This document shows, one piece after another, positions 40,867 to 50,025 of a DNA stretch of 64,000 nucleotides. Made by a program: the position numbers and the translations under genes. This DNA is from Flavobacteriales bacterium. GTDB lineage: Bacteria; Bacteroidota; Bacteroidia; Flavobacteriales_D; Sanyastnellaceae. The stretch lies in NCBI GenBank assembly GCA_029245065.1, contig JAQWQB010000060.1, positions 1 through 64,000 of the forward strand. The letters are read 5' to 3'. The notes beneath the pieces are model-generated. The model was not told the DNA's origin and did not search any database. It was given only the letters and a program-made list of their open reading frames with translations. Numbering within the stretch: position 1 is the stretch's first letter; each line of letters opens with the position of its first letter.

Positions 40867-42773
40867 TTAGAAGACTCCTCTTCCAAAAGTTGTTTTTGGT
40901 AGAGATCAGCATAAGTACCAGCGGCATCTACCAATTCTTGGTGGGTGCCGCTTTCTATTACACGACCATCGTCTAGCACAAGAATGGAGTCAGCATGCTT
41001 GATGGACGAAACACGGTGACTAATGATGATAGAGGTTTTGCCAACCATGAGTCGCTTCAAGTTGCTCAATATAGCTTCTTCTGTTTCGGTATCTACTGCT
41101 GAAAGACAGTCGTCAAACATAAGAATGCGTGGACTTTTGATTAAAGCACGTGCAATGGAAATACGTTGCTTTTGACCTCCAGAAAGGTTAATTCCTCGTT
41201 CCCCTAACAGGGTGTCATATTTCTCCGGGAAGTCCATGATATTCCCATGAACCTGGGCATCTTTGGCTGCATTTTCGATTTGCTCTTGAGTCGGATTGTC
41301 TACCCCGAATCCAATATTCAGCCCAATGCTTTCTGAGAACAAGAAGACTTCTTGAGGAACGTAGCCAATGTTCTCGCGAATTTGAAACATGTTGTGCGAT
41401 ATCAACGGAGATTCATCAATGAGAATCGTTCCCCCCGTAGGGTCATACTGTCGCATAATGAGGTTGGCGATGGTAGATTTCCCACTACCTGTGCGGCCAA
41501 TGATGGCAAGTGTTTTTCCTTCTTCTAGGTCGAAAGACACGTCCTTCAACGCTTTTATTCCAGAATCAGGATACGTGAAAGAGACGTTGTCAAAACGAAT
41601 GGAGCCCTTGATTTTATCTTTTCGAGGAGAAGTGCTTTCAACTTCTGGTTTCGTCCCTAAAAACTCGTTGATACGCGTTTGAGATGCTTCGGCTTTTTGA
41701 ACCAGGGATGTCACCCAACCAACGGATGCGAATGGCCACGTCAGCAGGTTCACGTAGAAAACAAAGGAGAAAATCACACCGACTTCCAATTCGCCTGCAA
41801 TGACCTTTTGTCCACCAATGTAAATGGTCAATATGGTACTCAATCCAACGAGCAAAACAATGATTGGCATGAACAGTGCATCAATCTTCACCAAATCCAA
41901 CGCCCGCATTTTGTAAGCGTTCGATTCACTCGTAAAGGTCTCATGACTGTTCTTCTCTCTGTTGTATGCTTTCAACACGCGAATTCCCGAAATGGTTTCT
42001 TGGACCATCGTGCTGAGCTTTGATTGTTGACGTTGAGCAGCTTCACTTCTTTTGTTGATGAGGGTACTTACGTAATACACTCCAATGGACATAAATGGCA
42101 AAGGAGCCAGCGCGTACAAAGTCAATTCGGTGTCCTTCGTCAGCATAACACCAACAACCAATGACATCAACACCACCAGGTTTAGGGTATACATGACCGC
42201 TGGTCCTAAGTACATTCTAACCTTGCTCACGTCTTCAGAAATACGGTTCATGAGGTCACCAGTGTTGTTGCGCTTGTAGAACGCCATGCTCAGCTTTTGA
42301 TAGTGGGCATAGATGTCGTTCTTCATGTCGTACTCAATCAACCTTGACATGACAATAATCGTCTGGCGGGTCATGAATAGAAAGATTCCCTTGATGATGT
42401 AAGTAACGATGTAGACCAACGATAGCAATACGGCAATACCTCCTAAAGCTGAGAGTAGTCCTTCCCAAGAATCAAGTGAATAGCTTTCTTCTCCAATTCC
42501 TGTGTAACGAGAAATGTACGAAAGGACCATAGAAGACTTCAATTCGCTGCCCGCTACCAGTGCATCTTTATCTACTTCTATGCCCTGTTGTTCTGCTTCA
42601 AGAACGGGCTCGAAATAAGTGACATTGGCATCGCGAAGCACACCAACAGCGTCTTCTACCAACTGCGGAGAAAATACCGCGAAAATGTTGGTGCATACAA
42701 TGAAGACAAAGCCAAGCATTAGTCTCCACTTGTATTTCCAGAAGTACTTATTAAGTGTTTTTAATGCTTTCAT
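40863..42773 (-). CDS. ABC exporter, fused membrane and ATPase domains, non-canonical catalytic site
   Basis: 636 residues from the ATG at 42773, 2 bases after the stop of the TonB receptor gene (a frame to 42794 would overlap it). Six membrane helices in the first ~340 residues are followed by an ATPase domain with Walker A GRTGSGKST, Q loop YVPQEVFLF, signature LSGGQKQR, Walker B ILMFDDCLSAVDTE and H loop ISHRVSS. The residue after the Walker B aspartate is Asp instead of the usual Glu, a feature of the degenerate half of heterodimeric exporters (MdlA/BmrC type). A long insertion rich in E lies between helices 1 and 2. No second half-transporter is adjacent. Substrate unknown (lipid or drug). 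Confidence 0.92.
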   Translation of the reverse strand: MKALKTLNKYFWKYKWRLMLGFVFIVCTNIFAVFSPQLVEDAVGVLRDANVTYFEPVLEAEQQGIEVDKDALVAGSELKSSMVLSYISRYTGIGEESYSLDSWEGLLSALGGIAVLLSLVYIVTYIIKGIFLFMTRQTIIVMSRLIEYDMKNDIYAHYQKLSMAFYKRNNTGDLMNRISEDVSKVRMYLGPAVMYTLNLVVLMSLVVGVMLTKDTELTLYALAPLPFMSIGVYYVSTLINKRSEAAQRQQSKLSTMVQETISGIRVLKAYNREKNSHETFTSESNAYKMRALDLVKIDALFMPIIVLLVGLSTILTIYIGGQKVIAGELEVGVIFSFVFYVNLLTWPFASVGWVTSLVQKAEASQTRINEFLGTKPEVESTSPRKDKIKGSIRFDNVSFTYPDSGIKALKDVSFDLEEGKTLAIIGRTGSGKSTIANLIMRQYDPTGGTILIDESPLISHNMFQIRENIGYVPQEVFLFSESIGLNIGFGVDNPTQEQIENAAKDAQVHGNIMDFPEKYDTLLGERGINLSGGQKQRISIARALIKSPRILMFDDCLSAVDTETEEAILSNLKRLMVGKTSIIISHRVSSIKHADSILVLDDGRVIESGTHQELVDAAGTYADLYQKQLLEEESSN

Positions 42774-42775
42774 AA

Positions 42776-45193
42776 CTAGAATCGAAAGTTCCAAGTGACT
42801 GATGGAAGGATAGGAAATAAGCTGACTTGAAACGCTTTAATTTCCAAACTTCCTTCATTTAAATTCCCTTCGTTGCCAAAGTAAATGAAATATGGGTTCT
42901 GTCTGTTATATAAGTTGTAAACAGAGAAGACCCAAGAGCTGGTAAACCTCCTAGGGGTGCGAATCTCATTACCTGTTTCAGGATCAATCGAAATACGTGC
43001 ATTTTTAGGAGTGAGGGTTGCTGCAATATCTGCTCTGTGATAAGCTGCCATTCGGAAACTGTTACGCTCACCATAGACATCAACGATTCGCCCTTCATAG
43101 AAATACCGTTCAACAGGTAAGGTGATCGCACTGCCTGTTCCGTAGATAAAAACACCACCAAGTTCCCATTTCTCATTGATCTTGTAGCTTAAAACGAGGC
43201 TCAAATCATGCCTTCTATCAAACCGTGAAGGGTATTCGTTTCCATCATTCAAATCTTCGAACAGGCGCATGGTCTTGCTCCAGGTATATCCTACCCATCC
43301 ATTCAGGTCTCCCATGGCTTTCTTCACGAAGAATTCCGCACCGTATGAATATCCAGAACCAAAAATGAGTTGGTTGTCGGTGTTGTTATTCAAATTGTTT
43401 TCTGGCTGCGCTCCTTCTTCGTATTCAACCAGGTTGTCCATGTCTTTGTAGTAGATCTCTACTGAAGTTTCCCACGTATCGTTGTCGAAGTTTCTAAAAT
43501 ACCCAATGGAATATTGCCTCCCAAACTGGGGGTTAACGACGTCAGAACTTGGCAACCAAACATCGGTGGGTAAGGACGTTGGAGTTAAACTGGCCAAATG
43601 CACATACTGGTAGTTTTGGGCGAACCCAGCTTTGATAGATGACCGTTCATTCAAGGTGTAGCGGGCGCTTAAACGCGGCTCAAAACCGCCATACCATTTG
43701 ATCAGGTCACCTCTGCCATATTCAATGGTTTCTTTGGGCTCCAGTTGGGTGAACGGGGAGTCGTTCTCATTTTCGATGTACCTCGTGAAGGGGCCAACAT
43801 GGGCGAATGAGCTGTACCGAAGCCCTAGGTTCACTTTCAAGTCCTTTGAAACGCTGAAATCGTCTTGAATGTACACCGCGGTTTCATGACTATAGGTGAT
43901 CATATCTCCTCCTAAATCAAATACCGTATCGTCAGATTGTGCGCTTGCTTGACTGGGCGAAAACGCGTGAAAGACGTAATCAACACCGCCTTTGATTTCA
44001 TGCTTTAGGTTGGGGTACCAGCTCAACTGTACTTTTCCTGACCAATCTTCAATGCCTGATTTCAAGCTAAAACTAAATTCATCTTGACTTCCATTGAAAG
44101 CGAAATCGTAATTGCTGTAGGTGATGTTGGTGTTCATGAACAGCTTATCATTAAACAAGTGATTCCATCGCAACGACGCCATCGCATTCCCCCATGGAAT
44201 TTCGGCTCCAAATCCAACTTGAGCACTTTGAAAACTGAATACGTCTCTTCCGTAATACCCACTGAGATAGATTTGGTCTTTGTCGGAGAACCGGTGATTT
44301 ACTTTGGCATTCAGATCGAAAAAGTAATATCCAGAACCAGAAAAATTTGACTCATCATTGATGAAAGGCCTCGCGAGGACATCTACATACGTGCGTCGGC
44401 CTGAAATAATAAAACTCGAAGTGTCTTTTTTGATGGGACCTTGAGCGGTAAAGCGAGAGCTAATCAACCCAATCCCTCCTTCAAATTCGTATTTCTTTTT
44501 GTTCCCTTCTTTCAACGTAATGTCTAGTACAGAAGAAACTCTTCCGCCGAAGGAAGCGGGCATTCCTCCTTTGATGACTTCTACATTTTTGACGGCATCA
44601 GCATTGAAAACAGAGAAGAAACCGAACAGGTGCGAAGCGTTGTAAATCGTTGCGTTGTCAAGGAGAATGAGGTTTTGATCTGGGCCTCCACCTCTGACGT
44701 AAAATCCGCTATTCCCTTCTCCCGCAGATTGGATGCCTGGCAAGTACTGAATGGTCTTTAGGATATCGACTTCACCAAGCAACGCGGGTAGTTTTTTGAT
44801 GGATTCTACTTCAATGGACGTTCGACCCATATCAGTACTTTCTGTATTGGCGCTTTTTTCACCCCGAATGATGACTGTAGGCCCTTCGATCACTCCGTTG
44901 CCAAGCTCAATATTGATGGTTTTATCCTGATCGAGTACCACCTTCTTTGTCACTTTCTGGTAACCAATGAAACTATAGCTAATGCTGTATTCACCTTGAG
45001 GAAGTGTCAATGAATAGAAACCATAAATATTAGTCGGGATTCCACTATTCAATTCTTCCACAATAACATTCGCTCCCACAAGTGTTTCACCGTCAGCTTT
45101 GTCCGTAACAGTGCCGCTGAGGGTGTAAGTTGCTTGTCCCAAAAGGGAATGTGTCAAGACAGAAAGAAAAAATACAAGAAGTGATTTGTTCAA
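42776..45193 (-). CDS. TonB-dependent outer-membrane receptor with carboxypeptidase-D-like domain
   Basis: 805 residues. Signal peptide (KSLLVFFLSVLTHSLLGQ), then a carboxypeptidase-regulatory-like domain (about 22-110: YTLSGTVTDKADGETLVGA, YGFYSLTLPQGEYSISYSF), a plug domain (KKLPALLGEVDILKTIQ, GFYVRGGGPDQNLILLD) and a 22-strand barrel ending in aromatic SVTWNFRF. Members take up siderophores, vitamins or oligosaccharides with TonB energy, but this one has no SusD partner, so a metal or small-molecule ligand is more likely. The start is a TTG at 45193: no in-frame ATG lies upstream, and the signal peptide begins there. A TAACTTCG box (minus, 45219-45226) lies 25 bases upstream. Confidence 0.92.
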   Translation of the reverse strand: MNKSLLVFFLSVLTHSLLGQATYTLSGTVTDKADGETLVGANVIVEELNSGIPTNIYGFYSLTLPQGEYSISYSFIGYQKVTKKVVLDQDKTINIELGNGVIEGPTVIIRGEKSANTESTDMGRTSIEVESIKKLPALLGEVDILKTIQYLPGIQSAGEGNSGFYVRGGGPDQNLILLDNATIYNASHLFGFFSVFNADAVKNVEVIKGGMPASFGGRVSSVLDITLKEGNKKKYEFEGGIGLISSRFTAQGPIKKDTSSFIISGRRTYVDVLARPFINDESNFSGSGYYFFDLNAKVNHRFSDKDQIYLSGYYGRDVFSFQSAQVGFGAEIPWGNAMASLRWNHLFNDKLFMNTNITYSNYDFAFNGSQDEFSFSLKSGIEDWSGKVQLSWYPNLKHEIKGGVDYVFHAFSPSQASAQSDDTVFDLGGDMITYSHETAVYIQDDFSVSKDLKVNLGLRYSSFAHVGPFTRYIENENDSPFTQLEPKETIEYGRGDLIKWYGGFEPRLSARYTLNERSSIKAGFAQNYQYVHLASLTPTSLPTDVWLPSSDVVNPQFGRQYSIGYFRNFDNDTWETSVEIYYKDMDNLVEYEEGAQPENNLNNNTDNQLIFGSGYSYGAEFFVKKAMGDLNGWVGYTWSKTMRLFEDLNDGNEYPSRFDRRHDLSLVLSYKINEKWELGGVFIYGTGSAITLPVERYFYEGRIVDVYGERNSFRMAAYHRADIAATLTPKNARISIDPETGNEIRTPRRFTSSWVFSVYNLYNRQNPYFIYFGNEGNLNEGSLEIKAFQVSLFPILPSVTWNFRF

Positions 45194-45348
45194 AGCGATG
45201 AAGGGTAAAAACCGAGTGCGAAGTTACTTATTTCCGCTCCTCACTGAGTTCGATTTACAGCCTTTTAACAGAGACTTTCAACGGATGTTTTATTAAGTTG
45301 AAACCTTACTGAGGAAGATTCGTAATGGAATACATAAAATCAGATACC

Positions 45349-45762
45349 ATGCGCACACTCTTTCGTCTCGTTTTTGTTAGTATTCTTCTTGCTTCTTCCT
45401 CATTGGTTTTAGCTCAAGAAACTGACTATTTGAATGTTCAATTGGAGCAAACAAAAAAGCGTAAAGCTACTTTTGAACGTGAGTTAGAAAAGATCGGAGA
45501 AAATACGTTCAAAGCAACCATCAGAACCAGAGAAGGGTTTTTGAAGGCTGAAGGAATTTACATTTTCATGGATGAAAAATTCATGGAACATGGAGAGTTC
45601 GTTTTCTACCATGCCAATGGCAATGTTGAGTCAAGGGGAATGTACAACTACGGTTTTAAGATTGGTGATTGGGAGCGTTACACGTCCTCTGGACAACGCA
45701 AAGCAGACCGATTTTACAATCCTGAATCTGTCAATACCATTCGGAATGCCATGAACGAATAA
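45349..45762 (+). CDS. Secreted MORN-repeat-like protein
   Basis: 137 residues from the ATG at 45349, which starts a signal peptide (TLFRLVFVSILLASSSLVLAQ); an ATG eight codons earlier is possible. The mature part has a charged helix (LEQTKKRKATFERELEKIG) and then MORN/YwqK-like strands (GEFVFYHANGNVESRGMYN, GFKIGDWERYTSSGQ). Such repeats appear in many Bacteroidota envelope proteins annotated as YwqK antitoxin-like, generally without toxin. No function can be assigned. It lies alone between the TonB receptor and the solute-binding protein gene, 21 bases before the latter. Confidence 0.75.
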   Translation: MRTLFRLVFVSILLASSSLVLAQETDYLNVQLEQTKKRKATFERELEKIGENTFKATIRTREGFLKAEGIYIFMDEKFMEHGEFVFYHANGNVESRGMYNYGFKIGDWERYTSSGQRKADRFYNPESVNTIRNAMNE

Positions 45763-45770
45763 AGTTCATT

Positions 45771-45778
45771 TATCTTCG
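45771..45778 (+). promoter_or_regulatory. -7 box TATCTTCG abutting the solute-binding protein start (leaderless candidate)
   Basis: The box ends 5 bases before the ATG at 45784. A closely similar sequence, TATCTTCGCAGTCAT, lies upstream of the gene at 52358. Confidence 0.45.
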
Positions 45779-45783
45779 CGGTC

Positions 45784-47418
45784 ATGCGGCTGCGTTTTTT
45801 CTACGTATTCATTCTTTTTTTAACCTTGCTTTCATGTTCGTCAACTGATGAAGAACTTGGAAGCAAAACTGTTTTTACCTACAACGAGTCGAACGGAATC
45901 AGTTCGCTTGATCCAGCATTCGCGCGAAATCTAGAGAACATGTGGGCGGTCAATCAACTATTTGATGGATTGGTCATGTTGAATGAATCACTCGAGATTG
46001 CACCGTCCATTGCGCAGACATGGGAAATTGGTGCAGACGCTAAGACCTATACTTTTCACCTCAGACCTGACGTATATTTTCATTCTGATGAGGCTTTTGA
46101 GGTATCCAAACGACCGGTAAATGCAGAGGATATCGCGTTCAGTTTCAATCGTCTTCTAGACCCTACGTTGGCTTCACCAGGCAAGTGGATTTTTGACGCA
46201 GTTGATCAAAGCCGATCAGACAATGGCTTCGAAGTGCTGAACGATTCAACACTTTGTATTCATTTAAAGTCGCCTTTCCCAGCATTTTTGGGACTACTTT
46301 CTACGCAATACGCGGCTATTGTTCCGAAGGAAGTTGTGGAGCAATACGGCGCTGATTTTCGTTCTCATCCGATTGGGACAGGACCATTCAAGATGGCCTT
46401 TTGGATGGAAGACGTGGCGTTGGTTTTTCACAAGAATGAAAACTATTGGGAACAGGATGAAGCAGGTGTTCAGCTGCCATATTTAGATGCCGTTAAAATT
46501 GAGTTCGTTCGAGATATGAGCGCAGAATACCTCGGTCTACTTCAAGGCAAGTATGATTTTATGTCGGGTCTTCACAGTGCTTACAAAGATGAGCTACTTC
46601 TTTCCAATGGCGAGCTGCGTGCTTCCTTTGAGAACAAAATCAGGTTGCAGAAGCGTCCATTTATCAAAACAGATTACATCGGCATCTTGGTAGATGATTC
46701 AGCAGCTATTCTGGAGAATCATCCGTTAAGAAATCCGTTGGTCAGGAGAGCGTTGAACGTTGGATTTGATCGCAATTCAATGGTGAGGTACTTGCGGAAT
46801 AATTCGGTATATGCTGCCGGCCATGGATTCATACCTCAAGGGCTTCCGGCGTATGATGAGACAGCTGATTACGGTGTTACGTTCGACCAAGAGCTTGCCC
46901 TTGATTTGCTTCGCGAAGCTGGGTACCCCAATGGAGAAGGCATACCACCCATTCCATTGAGTACTACCAGTGATTACGTCGATTTATGTGAATTTCTGCA
47001 ATTTCAGTGGGGCCAACTCGGTATCAAAATAGAAGTAGACGTTCTTGCAAGCGCCTCTCATCGTGAAAAGGTGAGTAAATCTCAAGCATTGATGTTCAGG
47101 AAGTCGTGGTTAGCTGATTATCCAGATGCGGAGAATTTCCTAATGCTCTTCAATTCGTCTAATTTTTGCCCGAATGGCCCAAATTACACCCACTATTCAA
47201 ATGAGGCATTTGATTCATTGTACACAGAGGCTTCTCTTTCAACTTTACCGGAACAACGCCAGCAGATTTATCGAAGAATGGATAGTCTTGTCATGGCTGA
47301 ATCTCCGGTGATTCCGCTTTTTTACGATCAAGTTTCTCATTTTGTGCGAGAGGAAGTGAAAGCGTTTGAAACCAATGGTGTCAATATGTTGGACTTACGA
47401 AAGACACGAAAGAAGTAG
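45784..47418 (+). CDS. ABC-type peptide/oligopeptide-binding lipoprotein (SBP family 5)
   Basis: 544 residues. A lipoprotein signal peptide with lipobox LLSCS precedes a complete family-5 solute-binding domain: LDPAFARNLENMWAVNQLFD, IAPSIAQTWEIGADAKTYTF, FHLRPDVYFH, AEDIAFSFNRLLDP, IGTGPFKM and the C-terminal MDSLVMAESPVIPLFY. These proteins deliver peptides, nickel or sugars to an ABC importer. No permease or ATPase gene is nearby, so it is an orphan component. The 5'-UTR seems to be almost absent. Probably anchored in the inner or outer membrane facing the periplasm. Confidence 0.92.
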   Translation: MRLRFFYVFILFLTLLSCSSTDEELGSKTVFTYNESNGISSLDPAFARNLENMWAVNQLFDGLVMLNESLEIAPSIAQTWEIGADAKTYTFHLRPDVYFHSDEAFEVSKRPVNAEDIAFSFNRLLDPTLASPGKWIFDAVDQSRSDNGFEVLNDSTLCIHLKSPFPAFLGLLSTQYAAIVPKEVVEQYGADFRSHPIGTGPFKMAFWMEDVALVFHKNENYWEQDEAGVQLPYLDAVKIEFVRDMSAEYLGLLQGKYDFMSGLHSAYKDELLLSNGELRASFENKIRLQKRPFIKTDYIGILVDDSAAILENHPLRNPLVRRALNVGFDRNSMVRYLRNNSVYAAGHGFIPQGLPAYDETADYGVTFDQELALDLLREAGYPNGEGIPPIPLSTTSDYVDLCEFLQFQWGQLGIKIEVDVLASASHREKVSKSQALMFRKSWLADYPDAENFLMLFNSSNFCPNGPNYTHYSNEAFDSLYTEASLSTLPEQRQQIYRRMDSLVMAESPVIPLFYDQVSHFVREEVKAFETNGVNMLDLRKTRKK

Positions 47419-47444
47419 GCAAAAAGAGGCCCCAGGCCTGATGT

Positions 47445-48077
47445 TTAATCGAAAGAAAGAAATAGTTCATCTGCGGGCCGTCTGTATTTCGGCTTGTGCA
47501 TCGTTTGATCTTCCTCAGACCTTTTCCCAATTGCCAATACAACACACGCTTGAAGTCCTTTTTCTGTAAGTCCTAAAATGTCATTGTATTTATCTGCTTC
47601 AAAGCCTTCAATCGGACAACAGTCCAACTCCAATTCAGCACACATATTCATCGCATTTGCTAAAGCGATATACGTTTGCTTTGCATTCCAGTGGGCCACA
47701 TCAGCGGGGCTTTTTTCGCCCACTTTGGTTTTCATAAACCCTGCATATCCGGCAACTTGGTCTTGAGGTAGGTTCTGAAACGTTCCTTTCGCGTTAGCAG
47801 ACGAATCTATTTGCTCATTGGTCATGCTACTGTAATTGCAGAAGACCAATAATTCGGAGGCATCCGTAATTTGAGGTTGCCCCCAAGAAACAGGTTTCAG
47901 TGTTTCTCTGAGATTGCTGTCTTTAATGTGCAACACTTGATACGGCTGCAATCCGTAGGAGGATGGAGCAAGTTGGATACTTTGCTTGATCTGCTCAAGT
48001 TGATCGGTTGGCAAGTCGAAATGCGCATCAAATTTCTTGGTGGCGTAGCGCCATTTTAAAGCTTCTATCGTATTCAT
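47445..48077 (-). CDS. NAD(P)H nitroreductase-family oxidoreductase (NfsB-like)
   Basis: 210 residues, standard size. The FMN-binding features NTIEALKWRYATKKFD (basic R-Y-A-T-K start), LAPSSYGLQPYQVLHI, and CCPIEGFEADKYNDILGL with ACVVLAIGKRSEED identify an NfsB/YdgI-type flavoprotein that reduces quinones or nitro compounds with NAD(P)H. It lies 12 bases after the pirin gene in the same direction, with an AraC-type regulator gene further upstream, a grouping that fits a response to redox-active or aromatic compounds. Confidence 0.92.
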   Translation of the reverse strand: MNTIEALKWRYATKKFDAHFDLPTDQLEQIKQSIQLAPSSYGLQPYQVLHIKDSNLRETLKPVSWGQPQITDASELLVFCNYSSMTNEQIDSSANAKGTFQNLPQDQVAGYAGFMKTKVGEKSPADVAHWNAKQTYIALANAMNMCAELELDCCPIEGFEADKYNDILGLTEKGLQACVVLAIGKRSEEDQTMHKPKYRRPADELFLSFD

Positions 48078-48089
48078 CTCTTTCCTGTT

Positions 48090-48971
48090 TTAACGCAGGC
48101 TCATTGGCACATCCATGAGCAATAAACGTGCATCTGCAGTTGCTTTCACTTCAAAATTTTGCACATCCCAAATTCCAAAGCCATCTCTCTGTTCAAGAGG
48201 CTGTCCGCCAATTTCAACGGCACCTTCCAATACGAAAACATAGACCCCGTTTCCTTCTTTTTTCACCTTGTAATTTGCAGAACCTCCAGCAGTGAAGGTG
48301 CCAATATTGAACCAGGCATCTTGTTGAACTCTAACGCCTTCATCGTTTTCATTGGGTGAAACAACCTGAAGAAAGTCATTCGTTTTTGGAGAAGTAGGCA
48401 GGGTAATCTGATCATACCTTGGCTCGATATGCCGTTTGTTCGGAAAAACCCAAATCTGCAGAAACTTTACCGCATCGTGCTCGCTTTCATTGTATTCACT
48501 GTGCTGAATGCCAGCACCTGCGCTCATAACTTGAACATCACCGGCTTTGATAACAGCAACATTTCCCATGCTGTCTTTGTGTTTCAGGTTTCCTTCAAGT
48601 GGAATGGAAACAATCTCCATGTTGTCATGCGGGTGCATGCCGAATCCTTTGCCGCCTTCGACGTAGTCGTCATTAAGTACGCGCAGTACACCAAAATTCA
48701 TGCGTTCTGGGTTGTGGTAATTCGCGAAGCTAAAAGAATGGTTGCTTTTGAGCCAGCCGTGATCTGCAAAACCCCGACTGTCAGCTTTGTGTAATACTGT
48801 ATTCATGGTTTTTATCTCATTATTAGGGAGGTGATTGAACCCTACGTTTTTCATCAATTTGTCATAAGTCGAAGGACTTGATGTTGACGTGCTCGCTTCT
48901 AAGGCTGAGGGTAAAATTGCTGCCGCAGCTGAAGCAATCACCGTTTTTTTCAAAAAGTCTTTTCGATTCAT
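48090..48971 (-). CDS. Pirin family protein with possible N-terminal export signal
   Basis: 293 residues. The pirin cupin begins near residue 58 (LHKADSRGFADHGWLKSNHS). The metal site is conserved: two His in GFGMHPHDNMEI and His/Glu in AGAGIQHSEYNE. Some bacterial pirins are quercetin dioxygenases. The first ~30 residues (NRKDFLKKTVIASAAAAILP) look like a Sec or Tat-type signal, with a lysine-rich rather than twin-arginine start. An internal ATG at 48809 (MNTVLHKADS) begins exactly at the cupin and would give a cytosolic form, so two products are conceivable. The gene lies between the AraC regulator and the nitroreductase. Confidence 0.9.
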   Translation of the reverse strand: MNRKDFLKKTVIASAAAAILPSALEASTSTSSPSTYDKLMKNVGFNHLPNNEIKTMNTVLHKADSRGFADHGWLKSNHSFSFANYHNPERMNFGVLRVLNDDYVEGGKGFGMHPHDNMEIVSIPLEGNLKHKDSMGNVAVIKAGDVQVMSAGAGIQHSEYNESEHDAVKFLQIWVFPNKRHIEPRYDQITLPTSPKTNDFLQVVSPNENDEGVRVQQDAWFNIGTFTAGGSANYKVKKEGNGVYVFVLEGAVEIGGQPLEQRDGFGIWDVQNFEVKATADARLLLMDVPMSLR

Positions 48972-49055
48972 AACATCTTTGTTTGGTACAAAGGTCCGAA
49001 TGGAATGCGCTGTTGAACGTATGAAAAAGAGGCAGGGACGTATAAAAATCCGATA

Positions 49056-49937
49056 TCACTGTTTTTTCCGGAAGGAAGTAGGTGACTGGCCGGTGCATTT
49101 TTTGAAGAACGAAGAGAAATGAGAAGGTTCTTCAAAGCCCAATTGAAAGGCGATTTCCTTGGTAGAGTGATCGGTGAAGTACAGCAATCGTTTGGCGGCT
49201 ACTACAATACGCGATTGAATGGAGTCTTTCGCCGTTTTCCCCGTTAACGATTTAATCGTCCGGTTTAGGTGATCTGGTGAAATAGCCAATTCCTCTGCAT
49301 ACGTTGAAGTGGCATGCCATTCATGAAAATGCAGATTAAGTAGCTGTTTGAACTTTTTGATGATGGAAGTACCTGCTTCAATTTCATCTTGCGTAGAAGG
49401 AGGAATGGTGCAATAATTACTGGACGAAATGATGAACAAACGGAGCAAAGCGCCCAATGCCTGACCGTTCATTAGTTGCGCTGAGCCATACCAAGTCAAC
49501 ATCTCCTCGCAATAACGCTGGAGCTGAATGGTCTGTTCTTCAGTGAGGATTAATGGAGCAGACTGTTCCATTTGAAACAAGTGAACGTCATCAAGGAAGT
49601 CAAGTGGAATGTTGTTTTTGGCTAAAAACGAAGCGCTAAAAACAATGGAGTAGCCGCTGCTTTTTCGTGCTTCCACTAACTGATGAACTTGTCCGGGCGC
49701 AATGAAATGCGCTTGATTTCCTTGTAATTTGTGTTGTTCGAAATCGATGGTGTGGGTTCCTTCTGCATCGAGAACCAACAGGATGGTGAAGTATTCGTGG
49801 CGATGAGGTAGATCAGGTTTTCCTTCGTGCCGAACATAGATGTCTTCCATCCGGGAGATGCCAAAATGAACTTGAGCATCATCTCTTTTGACGTTGAAGT
49901 ATGTTTTTATTTCAGCCACGTCCGGAAGATACTCCAA
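49056..49937 (-). CDS. AraC-family transcriptional regulator
   Basis: 293 residues. A cupin-type ligand-binding N-terminal half (about 40-150: DLPHRHEYFTILLVLDAEG, NQAHFIAPGQVHQLVE) and a C-terminal double helix-turn-helix (about 195-293: YAEELAISPDHLNRTIKSL, then KEIAFQLGFEEPSHFSSFFK with the family end PTSFRK). It is the first gene of the minus-strand cluster AraC, pirin (84-base gap), nitroreductase, and is divergent from the ACMSD-like gene, so these are likely targets. Inducer unknown. Confidence 0.93.
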   Translation of the reverse strand: MEYLPDVAEIKTYFNVKRDDAQVHFGISRMEDIYVRHEGKPDLPHRHEYFTILLVLDAEGTHTIDFEQHKLQGNQAHFIAPGQVHQLVEARKSSGYSIVFSASFLAKNNIPLDFLDDVHLFQMEQSAPLILTEEQTIQLQRYCEEMLTWYGSAQLMNGQALGALLRLFIISSSNYCTIPPSTQDEIEAGTSIIKKFKQLLNLHFHEWHATSTYAEELAISPDHLNRTIKSLTGKTAKDSIQSRIVVAAKRLLYFTDHSTKEIAFQLGFEEPSHFSSFFKKCTGQSPTSFRKKQ

Positions 49938-50025
49938 TCTCAGTTCTTACCACGTTTACAAGTGCCAGCAAAAGTGGTTTCCGAATTCTATTGAAAAGGT
50001 TATTTTCGCTGACAAACCACACGCC

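Noticed and set aside
47419-47444. Hairpin AGGCC-CCA-GGCCT between two convergent genes as a terminator
   Set aside because: Stem only 5 base pairs and no T-run on either strand.
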